Of a DNA stretch of 44,789 bases, positions 22,566-36,238 are shown piece after piece. This stretch comes from Sphaeroforma sirkka (taxonomy: Eukaryota > Opisthokonta > Ichthyosporea > Ichthyophonida): NCBI GenBank assembly GCA_001586965.3, contig LUCW03000878.1, forward strand, positions 1 through 44,789, given 5' to 3'. The notes under the pieces are model-generated. The model was not told the origin of the DNA. It did no database searches and worked only from the letters and a program-made list of their open reading frames with translations. Position 1 is the stretch's first letter. The number at the start of each line of letters is the position of its first letter. A program made the translations under genes and the position numbers.

Positions 22566-24305
22566 ATGTGTAAACCAGAACGAGAAACAACGACAGAGCA
22601 ATCAAATAGGTCGTCAGCTATAAATACACCCACGGGATTGGCCGATATAACACGAGCAATGGCCGGCAATCATAACCTTTCTGTTGCAGTTGTTGGCGGA
22701 GGCGTCGCAGGATCCACAATCTCGCTCCGTCTGAGTGAGATGGGTGTCAATGTCACGCTCATCGAGAAAGGTCCAGGGCTCGTGAATGGCCCACCAATGT
22801 GTCACTTACACGCCGGAGGTAACTTGTACAGAGAGATTTCGGACCAGCAGTGTTTAAAACTTTTGAAACAGAGTATTGAAACCGTACGCATATACCCCAC
22901 TTGCATCAATGTTCGCCCTACTGTGATTACAGTGCCTACTCAGGATAATGGTGAACCTTTGGACCTGTTGCCCCGCTTGCGCCTGCTAAAGGCTAGGTAT
23001 CACGAGCTTGTGGCTGAGAATCCCAGGAATAAAGTGCTCGGCGAGCCTAATAACTATTACAGGATGTACGAACGAGCAGAGCTTGAACAGTTGGCTCTCA
23101 GGCCCACTCCCACTGCACCTAGCTGTAACGATGATTGGATGGTACCTATTGCAAAAGAGGTTGACCTGAATAAGCTCAAGTTTCCCTTGGTACTTGTCCA
23201 GGAGTATGGTTTGAGTTCACTAAGAATTGCGGCAACAGCCGAGCTGACGCTAGGAGCTTTGGACAATTGTGACCTACGCACTCACACAGAGCTACTCGGT
23301 ATGAAGGAGAATAGCGTACCAACCACAACAGACTGCACCACATTAGTTCGCACAAACAGTGAGTCGGAGAGTGACAGTGACACCGACAACGAGGGCGAGA
23401 GAGGCTGGGAGTTGTCAGTCAGAAATGTGCAAACCGGACAGACTGAAGTGCTGAATGTAGACTATGTGGTCAATGCGGGTGGATACCGCACGGGGGCAAT
23501 GGATGACATGTCTGGATTCAAACGCGAGAGATTTGTGGAATTCAAGGCTGCATACGTGACCAAGTGGAACGGGAATGGGGCTGTGTGGCCCGAGGTTATT
23601 TTCCACGGTGTCCGAGGTACGCCCAAGGGTATGGCACAGATCACACCTTACCCAGACGGACACTACCAGTTGCACGGCATGACTAAGAATATTACCTTGT
23701 TCGATGGGGGTCTGGTAGCAAGCACCGACGAGTCCGCTCAACCGCAGCTACCCGCCTCACTGGAGAGCAAAATCACCACCGGATGGGAGAGAGAGGAGCT
23801 GATTGAGCGTGCGGACTCGAGTATCGGTCACTTGGCCGGGTTCATCCCCAGTTTTACTCATGCCACATGGGGGGGTAAGCCTCTATACGGAGCTCAGCAG
23901 ATTCCCGGTAAGGATGCGTCTATGCGTGCAGCTAGTGTATCGTTTGAGAAGAAACGGTATGCACGCGCAGAGATTGTGAAGGCCAGCAGTGCGCTCACTG
24001 CGGCTAATGAAATAGTCGAAGAGTTGAGGCAGTTGAGATTACTGGATAGTAAATGCAGCGAGCTTGATAGTGTGAAAACCCTGGAGGAGAGGTTTGCGAA
24101 GTGTTTGGGATTTAACGGTCCTACCATCGAGGACAAGGCGGTGGAGTTAGCAATCAACCGCAACTACCCCGCGGCCATTGCACGGCCGTATAGCTACCCG
24201 TCTGTGGCGAAGAAGACTGGGGCCAAGATTGTAGCGTCTAGTTCGTGTACCACAACGCAACTGGCGGTGAACTTAGCAGCCGTCCGTATGGGCGAGGCAT
24301 GTTAA
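22566..24305 (+). CDS. FAD-dependent oxidoreductase, intronless, bacterial-like
   Basis: 579 codons in one open frame. Residues 38-68 form a dinucleotide-binding fold: VAVVGGGVAGS (GxGxxG) and a second strand ending TLIEKG, whose Glu67 would hold the FAD ribose. The motif CHLHAGGNLYREIS follows. The later VVNAGGYRTGAMDD and the C-terminal GGKPLYGAQQIPGKD fit the FAD-binding D-amino-acid-oxidase / malate:quinone oxidoreductase-like superfamily, of roughly the usual 500-580 residue length. The substrate cannot be told. A serine/acidic insert (SESESDSDTDNEGE, near residue 270) interrupts the fold. Either Met1 or Met32 (MAGNHNLSV) could be the start. The first 35 residues are Ser/Thr-rich with no clear targeting signal. 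The absence of introns among intron-rich neighbours suggests acquisition from bacteria or retroposition. No AATAAA was seen in the first 300 nt downstream. Confidence 0.8.
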   Translation: MCKPERETTTEQSNRSSAINTPTGLADITRAMAGNHNLSVAVVGGGVAGSTISLRLSEMGVNVTLIEKGPGLVNGPPMCHLHAGGNLYREISDQQCLKLLKQSIETVRIYPTCINVRPTVITVPTQDNGEPLDLLPRLRLLKARYHELVAENPRNKVLGEPNNYYRMYERAELEQLALRPTPTAPSCNDDWMVPIAKEVDLNKLKFPLVLVQEYGLSSLRIAATAELTLGALDNCDLRTHTELLGMKENSVPTTTDCTTLVRTNSESESDSDTDNEGERGWELSVRNVQTGQTEVLNVDYVVNAGGYRTGAMDDMSGFKRERFVEFKAAYVTKWNGNGAVWPEVIFHGVRGTPKGMAQITPYPDGHYQLHGMTKNITLFDGGLVASTDESAQPQLPASLESKITTGWEREELIERADSSIGHLAGFIPSFTHATWGGKPLYGAQQIPGKDASMRAASVSFEKKRYARAEIVKASSALTAANEIVEELRQLRLLDSKCSELDSVKTLEERFAKCLGFNGPTIEDKAVELAINRNYPAAIARPYSYPSVAKKTGAKIVASSSCTTTQLAVNLAAVRMGEAC

Positions 24306-25016
24306 TCGTCTATGTGATGATGTATAGGCATAGGTATACATCCATGCCTACCGTATCACAGCACGGAAGTTAATTTTTGAATTGGAGAACATACGCCGGT
24401 CTGTTCGTGTAGTAGCACGCAGACAATACATTAGGATACGCCGCGACCACCCTCCAATGACTCGCGCGCATCAGTAAAGCCCAAAAAAAAAAAAAGGAAC
24501 CCAAAAACAGGGCTAGAGAGGTACGATAGCTTAGCAACGCAAGATAGCGGCTATACCACACCGCAGTATTAAAATTCGTAGACTTCCCTGTGTGGGTCGT
24601 TTTCTTATGTCCCTGCGTGGGTCGTTTCCTTGTATTCTGTGTGGCTTTCGTCTACTATCTATCGATGACATTTGTCATGTCAAGACCCGAGTGCTCGCCG
24701 AGTCTGTCTGTGCCTGTGTCGCAGACGGGGCTAAAAACACGCCGGCACTGGCTGGATAGTGTTTTGCTACCAGCACTTGGCATCCGGTTAGATCCACGAG
24801 GCTGAGAGGTTTTCAAACGTCTGCTGAGATGCTTATGGTAGCCAGGTATGTCTTAAGTTTGGTCGTGTGCGTTTGGATGCACGGTTTGTGCTACTCTGGC
24901 GTGTCAGACCAAGGTGTGGTATGTGCGTGTGATCATAGACGAGGGGTCGAATGAAGTGTATGCAAGTAAGGATACGATGTATGTGGAGGCAATACCGTAG
25001 TATACGATATACTTCA
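24306..25016. other. Spacer between convergent genes
   Basis: 0.7 kb between the oxidoreductase stop and the 3' end of the Vac1/Rabenosyn gene. It has an A-run at 24482-24495 and a GTGTGGGTCG / GCGTGGGTCG pair near 24590-24625. No gene was seen. Confidence 0.6.
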
Positions 25017-25022
25017 TTTATT
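25017..25022 (-). terminator. Polyadenylation signal of the Vac1/Rabenosyn-5 gene
   Basis: AATAAA on the minus strand, 15 nt after the proposed stop codon (TGA, 25039-25037). Confidence 0.65.
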
Positions 25023-25036
25023 AGCCTTATATGCTA

Positions 25037-25382
25037 TCACGTCCCTATTCCTAATCGTTGCAGCTCGTAGTCTATTTCTTCGAGTGACCGTATGAGTATA
25101 GCGTATTCTTCATCGTTCTGGCTCTGTGGATGGGCAGGACGTGTTCAGTAGGTAGTACCACATATAGGTATTGTTTGCTTGCGAACATAACACTCGTACT
25201 AGCGGATATGAATGCGTACACACAAGTACCGTGCTACCTTATATGCATTACAAACACCCACGTAGGTGAACATGGATCCGGGATGCATTTACGAACTGTT
25301 CACCCCAAATGCATACAAACGAAAGTAACTGTTTTCTGTTGTCGGTACTACCGACATAGTGACACGCACACACATGGATATA

Positions 25383-25451
<69 letters not shown>

Positions 25452-25692
25452 TATACATATATATGCGATTATGTTTAAGTCTAAGTTTATATCCACATAT
25501 ACATCAGACATATATATGCGCATACACATATAAATATACATGTATAAATGTATACACATATATGTATACATATGTATATATATAATATATATCTATATTT
25601 ATATTTATATCGATCTCTACCATCGTGTATATATATGATATTTTTTACATATATATACACATGTATATACATATACATTCATATATACATCC

Positions 25693-25728
<36 letters not shown>

Positions 25729-25791
25729 ATAACACACACATATATATATATATATACATGTATATGTACATACATATATATATATACATAC

Positions 25792-25829
<38 letters not shown>

Positions 25830-28800
25830 CGGAAGAACTGTACCTTTTTTATCATGTCCAGTAGATTCAGGCGCTGGTCGACATACGCTGAGATCGCCGA
25901 GTACAACTCCGCCTCAGTCTTGTATTGCACCGGTTGTGTCTGTGTCTGTGTACAGGTCTCGCTGTGTGATCAAGAAGGCAGAAGGTTAGTCGTACTGAGC
26001 GCATATATTCCATGGACAACTTAAACAAACTATTGCGCCGGTGTCGAGTGTATCTGTGCACCTACTGGCCCTTTGTGTTGGCACCCAAACACAAATGCAT
26101 TCATCATACACAATGCCGCACAAGCACCATCATCCCGCATACCTACTTCCCGTCCCGTTATTAACAGCGGCGCGTATATCTGACTGAGACATTGTGCCTG
26201 TGTGTTTGCTTTGGTTAGACCTGTTGTTCTGCGTGATGTCTACAGTCGTAGATCTCGTGCTTGTGGCTGGTGCAAGTATCGGCGCAGGCGGAGGCTTTGG
26301 TGAGGGTTTGATGGGGAATAATTGGACGTCCATTAAGCGCCGCTGTGGGGATGAAAGGATTGTATAGGTGTATAGGGTGTCAGGGTTCAGGGTGTATAAT
26401 GGATTGCTTTGGATTGTGTTATATATATATACATACTATACACTATACACACTACACTACAATACACACACACATATATATATATATATATTGTAAAATC
26501 GAACGCTCAGGCGGGTATATTTATATATATATATATATATACTATACACTATACACTACACTATACACGCACACATTTATATATATATATATATTCATAT
26601 ATAATATCGCATGCGCAGTCACGAGTTTGGAATTGGCATGGAACGCTATATGCATACACGCTCCTAGTAGAAGTCGCTAAAATGCTTGCGTATAAATCAA
26701 CACAGTCGATGGAGCACCCATTCTCACAATGGGAACTACACGCTTACCTATACTGTATGGTAACTCGCCTAGCGTAAATGCGTATGGCAAGTACGCCATC
26801 CTAATCGTTTAAGTTAATGTATTGATCTCGCACAGATGCTTGCCTATACACCCACACAACCGATTACGCAAACTACGCTTACCTATACTGTATGGTAACT
26901 CGCCTAGCGTAAATGCGTATGGCAAGTACGCCATCCTAATCGTTTAAGTTAATGTATTGATCTCGCACAGATGCTTGCCTATACACCCACACAACCGATT
27001 ACGCAAACTTACTAACATAGGTACCTGTCTACATACCTGCATATACTGTATAATTGCTCTCCTAATGTTGGTGCGTATGGCCATAGCCTGCACTGAGTTG
27101 GCTTGCTGTGTTGCCTGTTTAGGTGTGCGTTGTTGTGCATTCGACTGTGTGGGCGCGACTGGTGGAGCAACCGCTATCTGTTTTCTGCGAAAAACCAGAG
27201 TGCACGAGTATCAGAAAGTAGGGTGCTGAATGGCTTAGGGTGTATTCACACACAGAGGGAAAATTATACGCCATGTGTGTGTGTTTGTGTGTAGAGTGTG
27301 CACGATAATCAGTAAGAGTGGAGCTGAATCAATGGAAGTATACATTCAAACACTGGGATGCTTGTTACGCATTAATAGGAGTCAAGAATGTGTCATCCAC
27401 TTGTTGCTTAAAACAGACGCTAGTCGAATGTACAATACCACAGAACATATATACACATATATATCATGTACACACGCAAGCACGCGAAACCGTGCATACA
27501 CTCTCTTTCTCACACTCTCTCACACACACATAAATATATATATATATATATATTGCAACTCGATTACTCACCCCAATGCATCGCACGCGGCCAAGTGAAG
27601 CTTGATAGACCTACGCAGTTCCACAGCCCTCTCAGCGTCTTCCGGTGATACATACACCCTGCGCACGTGTACATCGTTGAGTGTGTGCATAGAAATGTTC
27701 AAGTCTCCGCGATAGTTGGGGACTGGTACTATACATTGCGTATATTCTAAACTCATGTGCATCCCTTGGGCTCTCCCCACCTAAGTCGATAAACTCCCCC
27801 GTGGCAGTGATCGGCTGTTCGTCTATACGAGTGCTGAGAGTTGGGTTGTCCTGTAATGCCTGGCCAACATGCGACGTCACACGCGGGAACTTTCAACACA
27901 TCGGAGAACGCACCCCACATGACAACATACCAATTGAAGATGTGTGTGAATTGCCATGGTGCCATAAACGGTATCATGAAGGCTAAAGACGAGGGCACCA
28001 GCTTGTATATACTGTGGTGAGAGACGTATAGATTGTTCGTATCGCCACCTGTTATCTACCTGTCTTGTCATATTAATTGTTCGTATCGCAACCTGATATC
28101 CACCTGTCTTGTCATATTAATTGTTCGTATCGCAACCTGATAACTACCTGTCTTGTCATATTAATTGTGCGTATCGCAACCTGATATCTACCTGTCTTGT
28201 CATATTAATTGTTCGCATCGCAACCTGATATTTACCTGTCTGTGACGGTTCATAGTACACAACCGATTGTGTGCTACATCTGCATACAACGCATCGATGA
28301 GAGATAGTAATAAATAGTCTTCTACGAAAAAGGATTAGGATTTGGGGGTTTAAGGTTTAGGGCTTATAAATCAATATGTGAAAAGATTGCTACCTACCTT
28401 TCTGTCGTCATCGTATTATACGTCGCGCGTTTGTGTCCAATGCTTGCCCAGTGCCTGTTTACTTAATGCCTTCGTCACATCACTCATACCTCTTAAATAA
28501 CGCGTGTATGCATATACAGACATATATTTACCATGTTTGTATATGTTACGTATGCATACGTACACGCACACACACACACACAGACACACACACATATATA
28601 TATATTTCATGACGCATACTTGTCTCGGATAGACTCTCCTTCCTCCACGAGGTCTTCTATCTCGTCGCGTTTAGCTCTCCACAGCTGATACTGTTCAGTC
28701 AGTGGATCCGCTTGTGCTTTCTTGTCATCGCACTCTTGTTCACGCCTGTAGGGACACACGCATGCAAAATACGAGACATAAGATCGAAAGATGATGAGCG

Positions 28801-30852
28801 TACTCTAAATGAGATGGGAGAGCATAAGAAGCGTATTTGAAAATAAGCTTTGTGATATGAATAACAAGTATGTGGGAAAATGAGGCATGAGATAGCAAGT
28901 ATGTGGGGAAATAAGCGGTATCATGTCACGGGTCTTTTCAACGCGCTGATGGACAACTTTCGCGGGTGCCGATCTCTGCGGATGCTCACTGAAGGCTCGA
29001 TGCAACTAGTCGGTGCAGATGGAGTCCACTACTAGCGTTTTAAATAAAATACACCTTTATATGTCACATATGTTGGCTGAGAAGCATTGCAAGTATAGCA
29101 CCTCCTGGAATCATTATTGCTGTACTAAGGCGTCACTAAGGTGTCAATAACGAGTGGGTGGTCGCTTTTGAAGTCTCACCGTGTGTTGCCAATTGCGTCG
29201 CAAAACAAAGATAGCGGTTTAATCGAGAATAAACTATGGCCAACATAGTGCGTATTGATGGACGTTTCGATCCAGCCGATTGAGCTAGCTACTATTAACT
29301 AATGGCAAAGAGACAGTTGGTAAAACTTAGCTAAGAGGGGGTTTGAGACATTACTTAAACTTAGTTTAGAGGAGGGGTTGTTCACGACATTACCAGTGGA
29401 AGGCAGGCTCGAAGACACTAAGGATCGACGCGGGTGCAGCTCAAGAAAAGTACCGAACTACAACAACCCGTTTATACGTACTCTTGATGCGTACGCACGT
29501 GTCTGATCACAACCTATGCAATTACACACCTACGCACAAACCTGCACACCTACGCACAAACCTGCACACCTACGCACATACCTGCACACTCGTCACTCCT
29601 CACTTTTGCATAAATATAAGTAGTCACAAATATACCTACACAGCGTCACAGGCTTCGCTCTGTTGTCGCAGTAGATAGTGAGAGTGCCTGCACGCACGCG
29701 CGAAGTGGAGTGGCTCCTGAGTGTGGGGCATCATTGATTTCAAGTGCACATACATGCACACTTGCAACGTATGCAGAAACCTGTACGTCTGTGTATTTAA
29801 TGACATACATACATACAGACACGACAGACAGACACAACTTTAGCTACCTGTGCAAACGTAAGGATGCAGACGTATATGCATACGCGGATATACACTATAC
29901 GATACCTTCGCAGTAAATGATGGCAGCGCCTGCATGCACGCACCGGGTAGTTTCTGAGAGTGGGATGCAACTTCTCTTTTAATTGGCGCATGCCGATCTT
30001 CTTCTGTAGCTTCCCTGAGAGCAATCACAACGAGGAAATCTAAGTATATGCGTGCAGTGGGAAGAATGAATTGGTGTTGTATAGTGTGTGGTCGCTAACA
30101 AGGAGGCTGGATGAATATGCCCTGGCAAGTCGCGATGTGGATGCATGGGTAAGTAGTTATTACACTTAGGGTAAAATATAAATAATTATGAGATACTACC
30201 CTACACATATGGACGGATGCGTATAAATGATTATGTACATAGTACCGCACAGGATTACACAACACGACGGTTGTTTGAGATACTGAGGTGATGCAAAGTC
30301 AACAGAGTGAAGCACAGCTTCTCATTGGTACACACTACTAGCCTCCGCAGTCGACAGTGGCAGCGGTGATCAAAGTACACAGATCGACCCATGTATGCAC
30401 ACGCGATTTTTCTCACGCAACCTCGTATATAAACACTATACACCATATTCAAATATACTATGAGGGACGCAACTATTTTCCTGCAACCTAATAGATAAAC
30501 ACAATACATTATAGTCAATTACTGGATGATACATTGTTTGGGACATACTGAGGTGATTTAATGTCAACAGAGTGGAGCACTGCTTCTCCTTCGTACACAC
30601 CACACGCCCGCACAGCCGGCAGTGGTGGTGGCGATCGAAGTACCCGAATCTATCCTTACACAGCGAGCAGAAGGATGTGTTATCATTATCCCACTCCACA
30701 ATCTTCTGCTCAATCGACATCGCCACACGCCGTGACCCGCCTACAGCCCATGTGCCTTGGCGAATCGCCCCATTGAGAGCCGTTCCGAGCTTTCTGTGAG
30801 ACAGTGAATAATAGTATATCAGGGAGTATGCGCATATTCATGTCTAGGTACA

Positions 30853-30894
<42 letters not shown>

Positions 30895-31706
30895 TATATA
30901 TATATACATATACATGGTAGATTGCTTCATTACCAGTAACACCAAGCATACTCTGCGATACCCCTGGCTCACAATAAGTTCGCTAGCTGAGATAAGGTTC
31001 TAGACTTAAACACTGGCCTACTACAGGTTGCCGGACAATTATTTGAATAAACAAATTGTATCATCACACAAAACTATCCAGGACCCGCTCATCGCTATCG
31101 CTTCAAGAATAGTATTGATATCTAGTTCTATCTGTCTTATCTCATGAAATTGATTCCATGCAATACCAATCCGAACTCACTCACCTCATACGCCCCAGTA
31201 GCTTATTGGTCTCCAATTCCAATTGTCCTATCTTGTGCTCCCGGTTTTTGATGAAGTTTTGGGTCAGCGATCGAGAAATACCGCCTGAACCTGTCATCAT
31301 CTCTTCAAAGTGTTCGAAACACACTTTGCAACTTTCAACTTCCACCCCTTGGGGGTGCAGCACAGCATTCTCACTCACTCGCACCTGCACATTGAACATG
31401 TAGTTTATATAAGTGCACATATAGCTATAGATATGATAGCATATGTATGGAAATGTAGAGAGATCCAACCATATCTATGACATGAGATTTGTCAACTCAT
31501 TTGCGGACAAAAAAACAAAAAAAATTGGCCAAGCCTCGGCTTTGTAGACCAGTCAATTCGCAATGCTCGCTTACGTCCGTATAGAAGACTTACAGAAACA
31601 TATAGTCGAGAAAATTACATAAACAGAAAGAAGAGGACAATACTATATTTATATCTAAATCAATTTCTAAATCTTTATCTATATCTATATCTATATCTAT
31701 AACTAT

Positions 31707-31764
<58 letters not shown>

Positions 31765-31822
31765 ATGTGTGTGTATTGTATATGATATATATATATATAT
31801 ACATATGATATATAATTATATA

Positions 31823-31882
<60 letters not shown>

Positions 31883-32527
31883 ATACATATATATTATACA
31901 TATTATATATATTACATGTATGCACATGCATATTATATAACACATATGTATATTACATATATTATATACATATTGATGTGTGCAAGTGATGTGTGCAAAA
32001 AACATATTATGCATATGCATATTGTTTTCTGTTTATACACATGGCATAATAATATCATGCAATACATGCACAGCCAGTATATTATGTATACACATATAAT
32101 AATATACATAATAATGCATACACGTATGTACATGTATATATATGTATGTATACATATAATAATATATATATACATATAATATATAATAATACATGTACGT
32201 ACATATGTATATATATAATAACACAGCATACATACACATTGATAATATTGATGATGATTGTTGCAATGGGTGTATTGCAATATTATTATATTATAATATA
32301 TTTATTATACATTAATAATAATATAATGACAATATATATGCATACAAACAGTCATCATATAATATGAGTAATTGAATATTATTATAATAATATTAGCAGT
32401 ATATTATATATATATTAATATTAATATTATAATAATATATATATATATATATAATATTAATATATAATATAATATTAATATATATAATATATATAATGTA
32501 ATGTAATATATGTATGCATGTAATATG

Positions 32528-32583
<56 letters not shown>

Positions 32584-32599
32584 TATACATACATACATG

Positions 32600-32684
<85 letters not shown>

Positions 32685-33273
32685 AATATACAATGCAATG
32701 TCTGTATTTCTCTACTTTATTAAAAGACACCCCGGTAAGACTACTCTTTTTTATTGTGCTTTTACGACTGAATATTATTCTACATATGTACAGGAGTGTA
32801 TTAAGATAAAAGTCTACTTGTTCCGGTTCACGTGCATGTCCCTTTTCCTTTGGATTTAAGTACATACATGTACGTGTACGTGTATATTTACATACCGTGA
32901 ATCCAAGATGATCCGTGCAGAATACATTCCCACAACACCTGCAGTGATCAGTACTCTTAAATGCCTGCAAGGGTCTCCTACACGTGTGGCACACACCACT
33001 CGCCTCGTCCCAGTGATGTCTGGTTACCATACTCTTCAGATCTATCAGTGTTTGTTTCTGTGGCTTTTCTCGATCTCTATCTTCGAGTATAGCGTCTTCA
33101 GTGGCATCAAAAACCTCCTCAGCTGTTCTCGTTAATGTTGTAAAGAAGTTTTTAAACGCGGATGTCTGGGTGGGTGTGGTGGAATGTGCCTCTGCCCAAT
33201 GTCTCTCGAGCGAACCCACTGAGCCAAACTGGCTCAGACATACCGGACATATCATGCCCTCGGCTTCGGCCAT
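25037..33273 (-). CDS. RBSN: Vac1/Rabenosyn-5 endosomal tethering protein (C2H2 + two FYVE fingers)
   Basis: Exons in order: 33273-32896, 31384-31185, 30793-30549, 30014-29906, 28745-28620, an uncertain exon ending about 28244, 27728(?)-27572, 27184-27037, 26342-26143, 25961-25844, 25123-25037. Phases match except around the two uncertain exons; about 600 residues in all. Residues 9-30 are a C2H2 finger (CPVC...H....H). FYVE1 runs from C95 to C148 but has STDHCRCCG instead of the R-HHCR-CG core. Then comes a Rabenosyn-like helix (LELETNKLL). FYVE2 has [11 protein letters not shown] and ends RACRRC (C235-C305). Downstream are charged coiled-coil segments ([20 protein letters not shown]) and Pro/Gln-rich linkers. 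This is the order of yeast Vac1/Pep7. The family binds PI3P and Rab5/Rab4-type GTPases on endosomes and works with Vps45 in fusion. FYVE1 probably does not bind PI3P; FYVE2 should. Confidence 0.85.
25378..25832. repeat. (TA)n / TACA-rich microsatellite cluster
   Basis: TA runs at 25378-25450, 25696-25720, 25740-25756 and 25799-25829 are separated by ATACATATGTATA-type sequence. It fills the last intron of the Vac1/Rabenosyn gene. Confidence 0.95.
26363..26400 (-). repeat. CCCTAAA-like C-rich tract before an exon acceptor
   Basis: On the transcript (minus) strand ACACCCTGAACCCTGACACCCT lies about 20-55 nt before the acceptor CCCCACAG at 26343, acting as, or overlapping, the branch-point and pyrimidine region. 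Confidence 0.5.
26420..26605. repeat. ACTATACAC / (TA)n microsatellite pair
   Basis: Two related blocks of TATATATA, ACTATACACTATACAC and CACACATTTATATA, about 115 bp apart, flank GTAAAATCGAACGCTCAGGC. Confidence 0.8.
26741..27009 (-). repeat. Perfect 135-bp tandem duplication echoing an exon 3' end
   Basis: Copies at 26741-26875 and 26876-27009 look identical. Each begins CGCTTACCTATACTGTATGG and includes TGCGTATGGC. This aligns with the 3' end and donor of the exon at 27184-27037 (plus strand ACCTGCATATACTGTAT, then TGCGTATGGC). On the minus strand each copy presents a donor-like TATAGGTAAGCG. Confidence 0.85.
28035..28245 (-). repeat. 44-bp tandem repeat, five units, each with a 5' splice-site-like motif
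   Basis: Units of GTTCGTATCGCAACCTGATA plus CTACCTGTCTTGTCATATTAA. On the minus strand each unit presents CAG then GTAAAT, GTAGAT, GTAGTT or GTGGAT. The first follows an open segment (28322-28244) that may be a small exon of the Vac1/Rabenosyn gene. Confidence 0.85.
28328..28365 (-). repeat. CCCTAAACC-type telomere-like tract before an acceptor
   Basis: On the minus strand CCCTAAACCTTAAACCCCC is followed by AAATCCTAATCC and the acceptor-like TTTTTCGTAG at about 28323. The CTAAA and CTAAT words resemble branch points. Confidence 0.55.
29518..29585. repeat. 20-bp minisatellite, three copies
   Basis: ACACCTACGCACAAACCTGC is repeated twice exactly and once with one change. Confidence 0.9.
29660..29745 (-). 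repeat. Degenerate echo of the FYVE2 C-terminal exon
   Basis: Offset about 238 bp downstream of the exon at 30014-29906. It reads [11 protein letters not shown] where the exon has [11 protein letters not shown], so the second zinc ligand of the last pair is Ser. It lies inside the next intron. Confidence 0.78.
30281..30380 (-). repeat. Degenerate echo of the FYVE2 N-terminal exon
   Basis: Offset about 265 bp downstream of the 3' part of the exon at 30793-30549, including its donor. It reads [16 protein letters not shown] against [16 protein letters not shown], then LLTLHHL against LLTLNHL. The R-HHCR-CG core and one Cys are lost, while the splice junction (CACCTCA then GTATCT) survives. Smaller repeats of about 65 bp lie between (30405-30535). 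Confidence 0.85.
30858..30916. repeat. (TA)n microsatellite
   Basis: About 30 bp of TA, then GACATATATATATACATA. It lies in the intron before the FYVE2 exon. Confidence 0.95.
31640..32682. repeat. 1-kb TA/ATT/ATAC satellite region, first intron of the Vac1/Rabenosyn gene
   Basis: ATCTATATCT repeats, long TA runs (about 31711-31757, 31836-31877, 32535-32575, 32627-32680), AATATTATAATA words and GTATGTATGCATGC blocks. It contains no exon I can see. Confidence 0.93.
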
Positions 33274-36195
<2,922 letters not shown>

Positions 36196-36201
36196 TTTAT
36201 T
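36196..36201 (-). terminator. RING gene polyadenylation signal
   Basis: AATAAA on the minus strand, 37 nt after the stop codon. Confidence 0.65.
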
Positions 36202-36238
36202 TGAATTTCGAATCGTTCATTTATAACAATAAAGCGTT

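Noticed and set aside
26130-26333. 66-residue stand-alone gene starting [10 protein letters not shown]
   Set aside because: It is an internal exon (26342-26143) of the Vac1/Rabenosyn gene; acceptor, donor and phase fit the neighbours.
28035-28245. CRISPR-like array
   Set aside because: Direct tandem repeat with no spacers, in a eukaryotic gene; not a CRISPR.
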